From NCBI GenBank assembly GCA_010094025.1, contig ML991802.1, positions 248,001 to 312,000 of the forward strand: a DNA stretch of 64,000 bases, read 5' to 3'. A model generated the notes under the pieces. The model was not told the origin of the DNA, did not search any database, and saw nothing but the letters and a program-made list of their open reading frames with translations. Each line of letters opens with the position of its first letter. The first letter of the stretch is position 1. The translations under genes and the position numbers were made by a program. Positions 23,801 to 35,237 of the stretch are shown piece by piece. This DNA is from Viridothelium virens. Lineage: Eukaryota > Ascomycota > Dothideomycetes > Trypetheliales > Trypetheliaceae.

Positions 23801-24586
23801 TATCGAGCAAACCTGAACGACCTAAGAGATCTTGACGAAGAGCTCTATCAAGGTTTGGTATGTTGATGTCCCCCTCTCGGCCTTCCACCATCACTTCAGC
23901 TAACCCACACGCAGCTCCAACTCAAAAACTACCCTGGTGACGTCGAAGACTTCTCCCTCAACTTTAGCGTCACCGACAACATTCCCCTTGGCAACGGCCG
24001 CACCACAACCCTCACGCGTGAACTCAAGCCAGACGGCGCCAACACGCCCGTCACCAACGAGAACCGGCTCGTCTACATCTCATACATGGCACGCTACCGG
24101 CTCTCAGCCCAGCCACTCCACCAGACCAACGCCTTCCTGCGCGGCCTCGCCAGCATCATCCAGCCCTCCTGGCTCAGCATGTTCAACCAGTCCGAACTGC
24201 AGACGCTGATCGGCGGGGCGCGCGCCTCCATCGACATCGCCGACCTCCGGCGGCACACGCAGTACGGCGGCGTCTACGTGATTGGCAACGACGGGCAGGA
24301 GCACCCGTCGGTGCGGCTCTTCTGGCGCGTCATGGAGAGCCTGAACGACCGCGATCGCGCCGCAGTGCTGAAGTTCGTGACGAGCACGCCGAGAGCGCCG
24401 CTGCTGGGGTTTGCGAGCTTGAACCCGAAGTTTAGCATTCGCGACGCGGGGGATGATCAGGAGAGGCTGCCGAGCACGAGTACGTGTGTGAATCTGTTGA
24501 AGTTGCCGAGGTTCACGGACGAAAGGGTGTTGAGGGAGAAGCTGCTCTATGCGGTGAATTCGGGAGCTGGGTTTGACTTGAGCTGA
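20828..24586 (+). CDS. HUL5: HECT-type E3 ubiquitin ligase, Hul5/UBE3C family
   Basis: Exons 20828-23173, 23231-23857 and 23915-24586 give 1,214 residues. An IQ-like helix near residues 50-75 (AAKTLQRTWRGHNSRAK) is a hallmark of the Hul5/UBE3C branch. A long helical middle follows. The C-terminal HECT domain has QITFVDQFDTVEAGIDGGGVTKEF-type sequence across about residues 850-880 and the catalytic motif TSTCVNLLKLP, with Cys near 1182. It ends in the usual short hydrophobic tail (GFDLS). In yeast Hul5 extends ubiquitin chains on proteasome-bound and misfolded substrates. The third exon has a C-rich then G-rich composition. Another proteasome-associated gene, BLM10, lies 6 kb away; I treat this as coincidence. 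Confidence 0.94.
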
Positions 24587-25129
24587 AGGGGTCGTATGTG
24601 ATGAGGTCTGCGCGATATTCAAGCGTTTGCATTTTCGGGTGCAGGAGTCTAGATAGCTGGATCAGGATGGCATGGAAGTCTTCTTAACGAGCGCTCGTTA
24701 GGTGGTTGATGGATCGTGAGGAACCAATGCGTGGGTAGATTTACGACCATTAAAATATGTCTAAATGTGGAAATCGCTTTCAACGTCCGCATTCCGCATT
24801 ATTGGAGTAGTATTTAAATGTGGCGCGGAATGCCCCGCAGTATCATTTGCATTTTCTCGTCCGTACGCCAAGCCCAGAGGATCGATTGGAAGATCTAGCC
24901 TTCTCGTTCACTATCTGTCTCCTCTTCTTCCCGTTAAATCGAGCTTACATTTTGGTAATACCAAAAATACCTCGACTGCTGCAAATAGCTAGCTGCCGCC
25001 TTTCCGGACCACCGCATAGCTGCCTAGCTAGGATCCCCACGTACAGCATCGGCATCGGTGGAGGACAAACAGCTTCATCACTCGAATACTCCCACAACTC
25101 GACAAGGGCTCCGGTCCTTATACTTTACA
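24587..25129. other. Intergenic region between HUL5 and the GRAM-domain gene
   Basis: It contains the HUL5 3' region and the promoter and leader of the next gene. No gene, repeat or RNA gene is recognised. Confidence 0.45.
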
Positions 25130-26197
25130 ATGTCCATCAAGTAAGTTAGTCTGTTTGTACTCGTGCTGTTCTTCTCTTCAAAAAGAGACTTCGTGTTCAC
25201 TGCTGCCTCACAAGAGATCTAGTCTTCACACATCTCACAATGCCACGTTAAACGAATTTCGCTGACCGCGGCACAGTTGGGTAATGCTATCTGATGATGG
25301 CGCCTTCACACCTCTGCCCGGCGAACAGACTCTCTACACATCTCCTCCGCGAACATCGCTGTCATTACAATCCTTAGCCAAGCAAACACACACCGAGGCA
25401 TTCTCAATACAAAGTTCCGCCGGCCACGTCTACCTCACAAACCGCCGAGTACGTGAACCAAACAAGCATTTCCATTTACTACTTCTCTCGCTCCTAAGCT
25501 AACGCCTCACCCCTTCCCCACACAGGTCGTCTACCTCCCCTCATCCCCAACTCCTACCCTCCAATCCTTCACGGTACCGCTCCTCAACCTGCACGACACG
25601 CACGTCACGGCGCCCTGGTTCGGGCCGAACGTCTGGACCAGCCTGCTGCAGCCCGTGTCAGGCGGCGGCATCCCCGCGCAGCACGCCGCGCTCGAGCTGA
25701 AGCTGACGTTCAAGGACGGGGGCGCCTTCGACTTCCACACGGGCTACGAGCGCATCAAGGAGCGGCTGCAGCAGGCGGTCGAGCTGGCGCGCGAGAGCGG
25801 GGTCGCGGTCGGCGACGGGACGGAGCGGAGTGCGGGGAGGGGTGGCGGTGCGCTGGAGGGGGTGGACATGGGCGCGGTGCATTTGGATCAGTTGCCGAGG
25901 TATGAGGAGGCGAGTAGAGGGGGTGGGGGTGGGAATGGCGAGGGTGCTGGGCAAGAGCAGGGGCGAGAGCGAGAGCAACAGGAGCAGCAGCAGCAGAGGG
26001 ATAGTGGCGTTGCGGTGGGGAGGAGTGAGGAGGGTAGGAAGCCGGAGGAGGAGGAGGTCGAGATACGGCCGCCGGCGGAGGAGCCTTTTACGCCGCCGTT
26101 GGAACCGCCGCCGGGGTATGAGGAGGTGCAGAGGGATAGTGTGGCGACTGAGTTGGAGCAGCGGTTGAGGGAGTCGGAGGAGCGAAGATACTCTTGA
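25130..26197 (+). CDS. WBP2-like GRAM-domain protein with a PPxY motif
   Basis: Exons 25130-25140, 25277-25448 and 25526-26197 give 284 residues. The first coding exon is only 11 nt (MSIN minus one base), and the join restores MSINWVMLSDDGAF, the conserved WBP2-type start. The GRAM/PH-like domain follows (residues 15-130), with SSAGHVYLTNRRVVYLP and ELKLTFKDGGAFDFHTGYERIKERL. The tail is low-complexity (Gly, Glu, Gln, Arg) and contains LPRYEE and the class I WW ligand PPGYEEV. In fungi the usual PPxY reader is the Nedd4-type ligase Rsp5; the neighbouring HECT ligase is of the Hul5 type and has no WW domain, so it is not an obvious partner. Exon 3 is C-rich at first and then G-rich. Confidence 0.87.
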
Positions 26198-26655
26198 GCG
26201 GATGGAAGGATCGACTGGAGCTGCAAAGAGATAGGCATTTTGGGCTGGGCGTAGAAGAAGCACGGCGTCAAGGAATGAACGACTAAGGAAGCTACTATAC
26301 GTGGACTTGGGTGTATTTTATGCCATTGACTAGACATCAGCGCTATATTTTATTTTGATGGAGAGAAAAGACGCGGTCGTCTTTGGGTCATGAATACGAG
26401 ACCGTATGATCGACACCAAATACCATCTGGATAAGGCGTTCAGCCGCTTCACGTGGCATTGAGGCATCTTGACATGTGAAAAATGACGATCATTGATCTC
26501 CGCTCTAAACCAAAAGCGGTCGACCTCGGTCTGCCAGATCAAGCCGAAGAGCAATGGAAAACCACGGTATATGATTCTTATATCGACCCTTCCGCGCCTT
26601 CCCACATGCTCGAACTGCTATTTGACTTCCTTTTCCTTAGTGATCTTCTTTGACC
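26198..26655. other. Intergenic region before the thiolase gene
   Basis: It contains the 3' region of the GRAM-domain gene and the promoter and leader of the thiolase gene. No gene or repeat is recognised. Confidence 0.45.
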
Positions 26656-28164
26656 ATGGCAGCTTCAGGTAGGACACCTCACGTTTCGACAGTGTCAACG
26701 TTCAGGTGCTAATGCCTCCAATAGCAAAGCAACGTCTTTCACAGGTTACATCCCACCTCCAGTCTTCCGAAGCTGATATTCGACGGGGAAGAGATGTGAT
26801 TCTTACAAAAAGTCCGGATGATGTACGTAATCCAATTCCCCTCGATGTAACTCCATAGTCCCAGTTCTGATCCAGTATCCTATTGCCAGATAGTCGTCAC
26901 CTGTGCCCTCCGTACAGCCATCACCAAAGGCGGCAAGGGTGGCTTCAAAGACACCGCCGCCGCGAATCTCCTCCATGGCGCCTTTACCTCTCTGATTTCC
27001 CGCTCGGGAATCGACCCTTCTCTAGTTGAAGACATAGCTGTCGGCAGCGTGCTCCCTCCTGGCGGTGGTGCAACTGAGTTCCGAGCCGCAGCGCTGGCGG
27101 CAGGTTTCCCAGAGACTGCGGCGGTCAAGAGCTTGAACAGACAATGTTCGAGTGGTCTACAAGCATGCGTGGACGTCGCAAATGCGATCAAGACCGGCAT
27201 GATCGATATCGGTATCGGTGCTGGCGTTGAGAGCATGAGCTCGCAATACGGGTATGTCTACCTATGCATCCCACAATCTCCCCTCGTCTTGTCAAACCTT
27301 TGCTCTGTCTCTCTCCTTACCCTTTGTCCTACTTCTCCAAGACTAATACGTTCTACCGATTCCAGCCCCCAAGCCGTCACCGAATTCTCCGAACTCCTCG
27401 AATCCCACCCCGAATCCGCCAACTGCAAAGTCCCTATGGGCCTCCTCTCCGAAGACATGGCGCGCGATCGGCAGATTTCTCGAGCCTCACAGGACGCCTT
27501 CGCTGCCTCGTCCTTCGCCAAAGCCGCAGCGGCCCAGAAACAGGGGCTCTTTGACGAGGAAATTGCGCCCTTGACTGTCACCTGGCAGGACCCGAAGACC
27601 GACGAGGAGAAGAAGATTACGGTTGCGAGGGACGACGGCGTCAGGGAAGGGATGACTGCCGAGAGTCTGGGGAAGATAAGGCCGGCGTTTGCGAAGGACG
27701 GCAGTATTCACGCGGGAAACGCGAGCCAGATTTCGGATGGGGCGGCGGCGGTCCTGATGATGCGGAGGAGTACGGCAGAGAGGTTAGGACAGCAGATCCT
27801 GGGCAAGTTTGTGGCGGCGAGTGTGGTGGGCGTGAAGCCGTTATTGATGGGGATTGGCCCGTGGAAGGCGATCCCCGTGGCGCTGGAGAAGGCAGGGGTG
27901 AGCAAGGAGGAAGTTGATATCTATGAGATCAACGAGGCGTTTGCGAGTCAGTGTCTGTGGTGTGTGAATGAGCTGGGACTACCGATGGAAAAGGTGAATC
28001 CCAAGGGGGGCGCCATTGCATTTGGACATCCGTTAGGGTGTACGGGGGCCAGACAGGTGAGCACGCTGTTGACCGAGTTGAAGCGGACAGGCAAGAAAGT
28101 TGGGGTAACAAGCATGTGCGTGGGTACGGGAATGGGTATGGCGGCGGTTTGGGTCGCGGAGTAA
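26656..28164 (+). CDS. POT1: Peroxisomal 3-ketoacyl-CoA thiolase
   Basis: Exons 26656-26668, 26725-26822, 26890-27251 and 27366-28164 give 423 residues, the usual thiolase length. The N-terminus carries a PTS2 peroxisome signal, RLSQVTSHL (R-L-x5-H-L), which is only visible after the 13-nt first coding exon is joined. The nucleophile lies in NRQCSSGLQA (Cys near 123). The later motifs NEAFASQ, GHPLGCTGARQ and CVGTGMGMAAVW carry the other catalytic His and Cys. The enzyme cleaves 3-ketoacyl-CoA in the last step of peroxisomal beta-oxidation. The third intron is open in frame, so retention would add an insert rather than a stop. Exon 4 is C-rich first and G-rich later. Confidence 0.95.
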
Positions 28165-28461
28165 TTATATAGACTTTCTTGAGGGCCTACGTACTGATAC
28201 AGGCGACTCCTACCATGTAATCCATTCATCCCAGGAATTAATATTGTGTATGCAATAACTTGTGGCCCAGCACAATTGGAGCGTGATATAGAACGAGCCC
28301 CCTCATGATTCAAGACAATATGGTTGAACCGAACTCCCATGAGAATAATCCATTTTCGATGTCGCTCCAAAGGATGCAAATTAAGAGAGGGGCGACGATA
28401 AGAAAGTCGTGAGCCCATGTAGACATAGCAAGAGCGGAAGTTGATGACACAACACGTACAG

Positions 28462-31400
28462 CTACGCGATGCTCTGTCTCCATCTGTCGATCATCTCTCG
28501 CTGCTTCTGATTCATGGCGCCCTCCGGAATAGGTCCCGGACCCATGGCAATGTTCTGGCCATATCCAGGCATTCCAAGCCCCGTGCTCATGCCCATGCCC
28601 ATGCCTCCCATCAGTTGCTGGAAGGTACTGTAACCCAAAGGATGGTTCTGGACCGCCATATTGTTGAAGTACCCATTCATGCCAGCCTGGTATCCCATAC
28701 CAACACCCATATTCATATTCATGTTCATCGGCGAATTCATCCCCATCCCCATACTCATCGGCGTGGGCATCCCATGCATTCCCACCCCCATTCCCATACC
28801 CAGAGGCGCGCTCATCGGACCCATCCCATTCCCGGTCCCCATTCCTCCACTCACCCCACCAGCCGCCACCATCGGCGACGACTGCAAACCCCCCGCCACA
28901 TGCGCCCCAGCACCAGTGCCAGCACCAGCACCATACCCCACCCCAGGCGTCGACACCGCGCCGCCCGCCCCATTATTATACACGCCCCCCGCAAACCCCT
29001 GACTGACAGGATTCCCGCCCGCCGCCGCGCCCGCCACCAGCGGCGCCCGACTCCTCTGCACATCGACGAGCGGCGCATCGAGGCCGCCCTCGGCGCCCGC
29101 CCGCCGGTTCTGCTCCATCATCTTCGTGCGGCGCCGCTCCTGGCGATTCGCGTTCTGGTGGAGCAGCGTGCCGGGGACGGGCGCGGTAGCGGCGGCGATG
29201 GCGCTGGCTTTGGCGTGCTCGGCGGAGGAGTGGCGGGAGTTGATGGGGTTGGCGGAGAGGAGGTCGGCGAGGCTGCGTGTGGGTTTGAGGGAGGGGCGGT
29301 TCGAGGTGGTGGTGGTGATGCCGGCTGCGGCTGCTGGGGAGGGGCCTGGGGGAGCGGAGCCGTTGCTGATGTTGCGGGGTTGGGGAGGAGTGGTGGAGGA
29401 GGAGGGGCCGTGGGCAGCTGCGAGGGCTTCGGCTTGGAGGCGTTTACGGCGTTGGCCGAGGGTTTCTTCTTCGTCGTTGGCGGTAGGGACAGTGGCGTCG
29501 GTAGGGGACGCGTCTTTGTTGGAGTCGTCGAAGCCGCCGAGTTGGCTCATGATTTCGCTCGCGAAGTCGGTGCTCGTGGGTCGCTGGGCGATGTCGCCAA
29601 GGGCGGCATTGAGGGATTCGCGGTTTTTGAGACGGCGGAGACGTTGAGCTAATGGTTCCTCCTCTTCCTCGTCGGCTTCCTCGGGTTTGGCTTCGGGGGG
29701 TTGGACTTCGGGTGCTTCCTCTCTGATAGGCATACCCGTCGCACGCTTGCCGGGACTTGCGTCTCGCTTGTTAGGTGAGATGCCGCGAAGGCGAGCACGT
29801 CGACGACTAAGTGGCTCATTCTCTTCGAGGTCACGTTTTTCAATGAGACCCAAAGGTCTATCCCAGTCAGACGCTCCCTTTCCTCTATTGACGAGGCCGT
29901 CGCGACCGGGAAATAGCATTCCAAGTGGAACGTCGTCATCATCAGCTTCTGCATCTTCTGCCGCTCTGGCTTCCGAATCTTCCCAAGCTAATGCAGGACG
30001 CTGGGCCATGCGACGCCTCTTTTCAACCTGCGCTACTGCGTCGAGCTCGAGGAGAGTGGAATGCATGCCGTTCGGAAAGGCAGTGGCAGCGGTGCGATTT
30101 CGTTGCTTCTGTTGAAGTTTCCGGAGCTGAAGTTCTGCCAGGAGAGTAGAAGGCGGTCCGAAGAATTGCTCCTCTGATTCTTGGTCATCCTCGTCTTCAC
30201 CATCATTCACCTCCTCTTCTCCTTCCTCCCCGGGATCGCGAAGTGGGTCGCCCTCGTTAGCTTCCGTGTTGTTTAATTGCGTGCCAAGGCTAAGCTTGCT
30301 ACCGTTTGCTTTTTGCATTATCTTATTTGGATCAGAAGACTTTCTCCTGCCTAGGAGAAGATCCAGAGTGCTGCGATTCTTCTTCTTCTCTAGAGAAACC
30401 TTCTCTATCGGAGATGTAACACTTCTCCTTGCGATTTCGCGGCTAAACACCTCCGAGCCTGAGGCGCCTGAAATTGGATGATTTGTGAATGCCCCAACCG
30501 GAGCAGTTGCCGATGCTTCAAGGATACTGTCCAGTGTGGCCACGGCAGATTCACCTTTGACTTCTACATCCTGAGAAACTGATGGATGGTCAAAGTAGGC
30601 ACTCGCTCGAAGCTGGGGAGGTAGACCAGCCAGGTCCATTTTATCCTTGCTGTGTCGAGAACTTGTGTCTTGCGACGTCGGTCGTTCTGGCATATTTTCA
30701 CTGTGAGGGTCTGGTTGAGGCAGCCACGCGGCGGATTTTCGAACATCTGCTGGTAAAGCACCAACAAGTTGGCTTCGTCGCTTTGCTTGTAAAGCCGCAT
30801 TTGGAAGCTGAGACAAGCGCTGTGGGAGATTGAGGGTCCTCGGTACTGGGGCTGGGTAGAAGACCATGTCATCGCTAGGAGGAGGCTCAATGTATGATTT
30901 TGGACTGGTCAGATCTGCACGAGTGAGGGGATGATTCCTTAGCGATGGCACGTCGTCATCTTCTATCTCTTCATCTCTAGGTCTGATGCTTGGAGCATAA
31001 TGTACTCCGTCAAAGTCATGGAAAAGCGTTGTTGCCTGCTGATAGGTGTCTGTAGAAGCAGCGGTTGCGGGCCTATCAGGTGGTGTAAGTGCTCTGTCTT
31101 GATCGTCATTTAGATAACCAAGGTGCCGCTCAGGAACATCATCTTCTTCAGTATCGGCGGTAGCAAAGTCCTGAGGCTCGTAGACAACGAACTCTATATC
31201 TGGCTCATCATCCTTTGAACCCTCATGTTCAGAGGATACCATCTCTTCTTTACTTTGCGTCTCCTCTTGGCCCATATCATCAACAGATCTGTTAATAGGC
31301 TCCGCGTGTTCATCGATATGCTCGTCTCGCTCATCATCATGTTGTTCATCATGTCCTTCGACATGCTCGTCTTGCCCGTCCAAACGTCCCTTGTACTCAT

Positions 31401-32256
31401 CATCCCGCTCTTGATGTTCATCGGAGTGCTCCTCGTGCTCATTGATATTTTCACTGTGTCCTGAAGATATCATATCCAACTGAGCTCTGATTTCTTGGGC
31501 CATATCTTCGTACCGTTCCGTCGGATCTTGATCCTCGAGATCGGGTTCTTCGGTGTGCTCAGGAGAAATTGAGTCGAGCTGATCTCGAATCTCTTGTGCA
31601 ATATTCTCGTATTCTCTCGAAAAGGAGCGTCGGCTTGGCGGTTGTGGTGGTTGTACAGTCGGCACGGGACTGGATCCGATCAATGGAGAATCCAGTGGCC
31701 GTCCTTCTTGTTCCGGTTCAGGTAATTGTGTCAGACGGGACGTGCGAGAGGTTGAGCGTGCCATTTGAGTCGAGCGATGTGACCAAGATCCTGATCTTAT
31801 GGAACCGACGGGAGAAGTGACATATCCGCCAGGGGACTATGTAGGATTCAGTAAAGGGCTCTCAAGCACCGAGCATTAACAATGTACACGTACATATCCA
31901 CCCCACCTTGCCGCGTTGTTGACGTCGACGATTGAGTTTGAGTAAGAACTTGTCGACGTATTGCGGGATCTGTTGAATGGAAATGGCCTGCCCTCCTCGG
32001 CCGGCGTGGGGGTTGATCGTAATGATTCTCTCCGGCTTTCTGACAACTTCTGTTCGGCCTTGAGTTTACGTATATTTTCTGCAAGATCAGAGCCGCCAGA
32101 GCTTAACCGCTCGGCCTCGTGCTCTAATCTTTCCACATTCCCCATATACGCCCCTTGCAGCGATTGAAGATCCGGGGTCGGGTGACGCAGGGCATTGCTG
32201 TCCGAGGGTGCGTGACGATCCATGGAAGAAGGGGAGGCGACCGAACTACCATTCAT
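28462..32256 (-). CDS. Large disordered fungal protein with Met-Gly-rich tail (1,245 aa)
   Basis: Two exons (32256-31894 and 31836-28462) join in frame across a 57-nt intron. The start is the first in-frame ATG. No catalytic domain is recognised. A coiled segment lies near residues 45-75. A duplicated motif follows, ENIAQEIRDQLDSIS and EDMAQEIRAQLDMIS, then a His/Glu/Asp-rich acidic run. Later there are basic/Ser segments, RRKRLQAEA and RLRRLKNRESL elements near the middle, and a C-terminal region of Gly-Met dipeptides (GMGMGVGMHGM, MNMNMNMGVGM). It ends in QKQREMIDRWRQSIA, a small conserved-looking helix. It shares its promoter with NTR1. The 3' half is a GC-rich island, C-rich then G-rich on the + strand. 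Confidence 0.72.
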
Positions 32257-32614
32257 GACGGTATGAAGAGGATTGATACAGAGAGACACGGAGAGAGGGG
32301 AGGCGAGGAGGGCAGAATAAGGGTGAGGGAGAAGGTTGGAGTCGCGTGCTGTACTAGTCGGGGAGTCGGGAAGGGAGCACCATTGCTGGGGCAAATCCAA
32401 GAAAATTTAGCGCTATCAGGGTCTCGCAGGTGCAGATGCAATAAATATTTGATCCTCGCCCAAAATAGGTTACGATTACACGAGGAACACGATCGCGTTA
32501 CGCATAACTTTATTTTGTGCACAGCATCCTTCTGCACCACCCACCTGCAGCTTCTCATCCTCTCTCCAGAAATTACCTTTCCACGCATCTCCTGCCCTCC
32601 ACCCGCCCAGCGCT
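32257..32614. promoter_or_regulatory. Bidirectional promoter region (358 bp)
   Basis: Two divergent start codons, at 32256 (minus) and 32615 (plus), are separated by only 358 bp, so both promoters must lie here or overlap. Pyrimidine-rich tracts precede the plus-strand ATG. No specific operator is identified. Confidence 0.5.
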
Positions 32615-34813
32615 ATGCCTCCCACAACGAATGGCTTTGGCCAGAAGCGCAAAGCTGACTCCGATGATGGAGGGCCTCCCAAAAAGATGTCCTTCGCTGA
32701 GCGCATGATGCAAAAGATGGGCCACCAAACAGGGCAAGGCTTGGGTGAGCACGGTGAAGGTATCATCAATCCGATCGAGGTTAAGCAGCGACCGCAAGGA
32801 GCTGGGCTGGGCACGGTCAAGGAAAAGACAGAGCAGGCGAAGAGTGAGGCGAAAAGAGCAGCAGCTCGTCGCGGTGAGGAGTACGAAGACTCCTCCGAAG
32901 AAGAGCGCAAGGCAAGGCGACGGCGGAGAGAAACAGCACGATCAGGCGCGCCTGGCGGGACCAGCACTCCTACTTCACGGCCTCGAACCCAGTACCGTGT
33001 AGCTGCGAATATTCAAAGTCTGGCAGATGATCTGGGGGAGGCCAATGTCCTCAAATCCCTCATCGATGCTACAGGTACCAAATCCAAGGTCCTCACATCC
33101 ACAGCGGGCTTGATGACTCCGAATAGCAGTACAAATTCTTTTTCTACTACAGAAGCCGAGAAAATTGCCCTCAGGGCGCAACGGGAACTTGAGGCCTTTG
33201 CTAATCACTGGAATCAATTGAAAGAACGGAAAGAATATGTCACTCGTCGACAGGGCGAAGTACAGCAAGAGATTGAGGAGCAGGATCACGACATTACCAG
33301 ATTGAACGATATAGTTAACACGGCAGAGCGGCTACAAGAGATCAAATTGGACGGCTTTGTTGAGGAAGAGCAGATGAGCGAAAGATGGGGTCAGCTTGTC
33401 AAGCAACTTGAAACAATCCAATCTGAGTATGCTACGGATCCTTCTTCGACGATCCTCGAAGAGACTGCAGTAGCTGCAATACATCCCTTGTTCAAGAGGT
33501 CAATGGATCTCTGGGACCCTTTATCCAACCCAGATTACATAGTAGGAGACCTACAGAAATTACGGATCATTCTAGGAATCAATTCGAAGGATTCCAGCTT
33601 GGACCAGGAAGAAGACCAGCTTGATGGATACACCTCCCAACCGAGCTCATCTCTCTATGAGTCCATGATGTCCTCTTCGTGGCTACCGAAGATGCGAGGT
33701 GTCGTCACGAATGAATGGGTTGTCGAAGACTCGGAGCCTCTACTTCGACTAGTGGAAGCTTGGAAACCCGTCCTTCCTCCATTCGTCTTCCATCGATTTG
33801 TAGATGAACTCATTTTTGGAAAACTATCCACTAACCTCCATAGCTGGGACCCACGATCATCTCGGAAACGCAAATTACCACACGTCTGGCTATTCCCGTG
33901 GCTGCAGCATTTAGGTGACGCTCACATGGATCTTGGAAGCGCTCATGGTCTCTTGACTGAAGTCAAAAGCAAATTAAAAGTTGCGCTTAAAAGTTGGGAT
34001 ATTAGGAGAGGAATCATGCCAGGCCTTGAACAGTGGCGCAATTTGTTGTGTGAAGAGTTAGACAAAGTTCTCCGGAATAGTCTACTCCCACGGCTAGCCC
34101 ACCACTTGCTAGATTCTTTCATTGTAGATCCGTCGGATCAAGATCTCACCTCACTTGAGCAAGTCTTGGCCTGGAGCGACCATTTCAAGCCATCCGTAAT
34201 CGGACAAGTATTGGCTGCAGAATTCTTCCCGAAATGGCTCGATGCGCTCTATCAGTGGTTGTCCTTGCCTGATCCAGGCGCAAGACTCGACGAGGTTGCA
34301 GACTGGTTTGAATGGTGGCACGGTTATCTTCCTGCTGATATAAGTGCCACTACATCAGTCACGCAGGAGTGGCAGAAAGGATTGGAAATGATGAATTCGG
34401 CCGCAGATCTCTATGAAGCTGGTAAGGTAATGCAAGACATAGCACGACCCGTGGCAGGACCATCGCGGCCTATCGCACCCGGTCCCGCCTTGCCTTCAGT
34501 TTCCGGCGGCAAAACTGAAGCACAAACAAAGGCACGTCGCGAATTTGAGGAATGCACTTTTAAGGACGCGGTCGAGGAGTGGTGCAGTGAGGAAGGTCTG
34601 CTTTTTATTCCCATGAGGGAGGCGCAAGAAACATCCGGCCAGCCTCTGTTTAGAATGACAGCGAGCGCTTCAGGAAAAGGCGGAGTGTTATTGTACTTGA
34701 AAGGCGACGTGATCTGGGGCCAGAACAAGAGAGATAAAAAGTCTTGGGAGCCAGTTGGCATCGAGCCCGAAGGCTTACCCCAGCCCCTACTCGAATTGGC
34801 GGGAGTAAGCTGA
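32615..34813 (+). CDS. NTR1: Spliceosome disassembly factor Ntr1/TFIP11, G-patch protein
   Basis: Single-exon gene, 732 residues. A G-patch lies at about residues 25-70 (AERMMQKMGHQTGQGLGEHG, then GAGLGTV). A charged linker with RRRRET follows, then a long helical GCFC/TFIP11-type domain with segments such as LFPWLQHLGDAHM and VADWFEWWHGYLP. The C-terminal domain contains FKDAVEEWCSEEGLLFIPMRE and VIWGQNKRDKKSWEPVGIEP. In yeast Ntr1 (Spp382) uses its G-patch to activate the helicase Prp43 and dismantle the intron-lariat spliceosome. The ATG was chosen because the family N-terminus with FGQKRKADSD begins there. Divergent from the disordered protein gene. Confidence 0.92.
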   Translation: MPPTTNGFGQKRKADSDDGGPPKKMSFAERMMQKMGHQTGQGLGEHGEGIINPIEVKQRPQGAGLGTVKEKTEQAKSEAKRAAARRGEEYEDSSEEERKARRRRRETARSGAPGGTSTPTSRPRTQYRVAANIQSLADDLGEANVLKSLIDATGTKSKVLTSTAGLMTPNSSTNSFSTTEAEKIALRAQRELEAFANHWNQLKERKEYVTRRQGEVQQEIEEQDHDITRLNDIVNTAERLQEIKLDGFVEEEQMSERWGQLVKQLETIQSEYATDPSSTILEETAVAAIHPLFKRSMDLWDPLSNPDYIVGDLQKLRIILGINSKDSSLDQEEDQLDGYTSQPSSSLYESMMSSSWLPKMRGVVTNEWVVEDSEPLLRLVEAWKPVLPPFVFHRFVDELIFGKLSTNLHSWDPRSSRKRKLPHVWLFPWLQHLGDAHMDLGSAHGLLTEVKSKLKVALKSWDIRRGIMPGLEQWRNLLCEELDKVLRNSLLPRLAHHLLDSFIVDPSDQDLTSLEQVLAWSDHFKPSVIGQVLAAEFFPKWLDALYQWLSLPDPGARLDEVADWFEWWHGYLPADISATTSVTQEWQKGLEMMNSAADLYEAGKVMQDIARPVAGPSRPIAPGPALPSVSGGKTEAQTKARREFEECTFKDAVEEWCSEEGLLFIPMREAQETSGQPLFRMTASASGKGGVLLYLKGDVIWGQNKRDKKSWEPVGIEPEGLPQPLLELAGVS

Positions 34814-35237
34814 TAACTTTGAGACTGACGAGGTCTTATTTACCTACATTATATGTATAGCTACCGTTATCATCGATTTGACAGCGAGTAGGAATTGCAA
34901 ATCGGGTGCATGCACCACTTTAAATATTAGTCACACTTGGAGACGGACTTGAGTTAGTACTCCGTGACACCTCGCATCACCAGGGGGAACCTGCAGGAGA
35001 TGCTCGGATCGCGCCGAGGTGGGAGTAGCGTGGCGTGACGCAGTACCCACCACTCGGAGACTCGTGAAATTAGATTAGGAGAGCTCCCGTCCCTTACACT
35101 CTCTAAAGCACTGCCGAGGCCATCTCACGAAACCGTGCTCTCAAAAATTCGTGTGTCTCAAATGCCTGCTGTTCGTCTGTGGTAAATGATATGTCATTGT
35201 GGTGCAGGTTCCCATCCAATGACCTTTATCCTCCATT
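34814..35237. other. Intergenic region before the FLVCR-like transporter gene
   Basis: It contains the NTR1 3' region and the promoter of the transporter. A TACTCCGT word lies at about 34959. No gene is supported. Confidence 0.45.

Noticed and set aside
8429-24586. BLM10 and HUL5 as a proteasome gene cluster
   Set aside because: They are 6 kb apart with unrelated genes between them; two proteasome-linked genes in 64 kb of a gene-dense fungal genome is not surprising.
24104-24622. Minus-strand frame opposite the HECT domain
   Set aside because: Antisense shadow of the HUL5 last exon; no domain or splice signals of its own.
20828-26197. HUL5 and the PPxY protein as an enzyme-adaptor pair
   Set aside because: PPxY motifs are read by WW domains, and this HECT protein has an IQ-type helix but no WW domain.
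28441-29652. Long frame rich in His/Arg/Pro on the plus strand (403 codons)
   Set aside because: It is the antisense of the Gly-Met coding region of the minus-strand gene; the His/Pro richness mirrors GGN/ATG codons.
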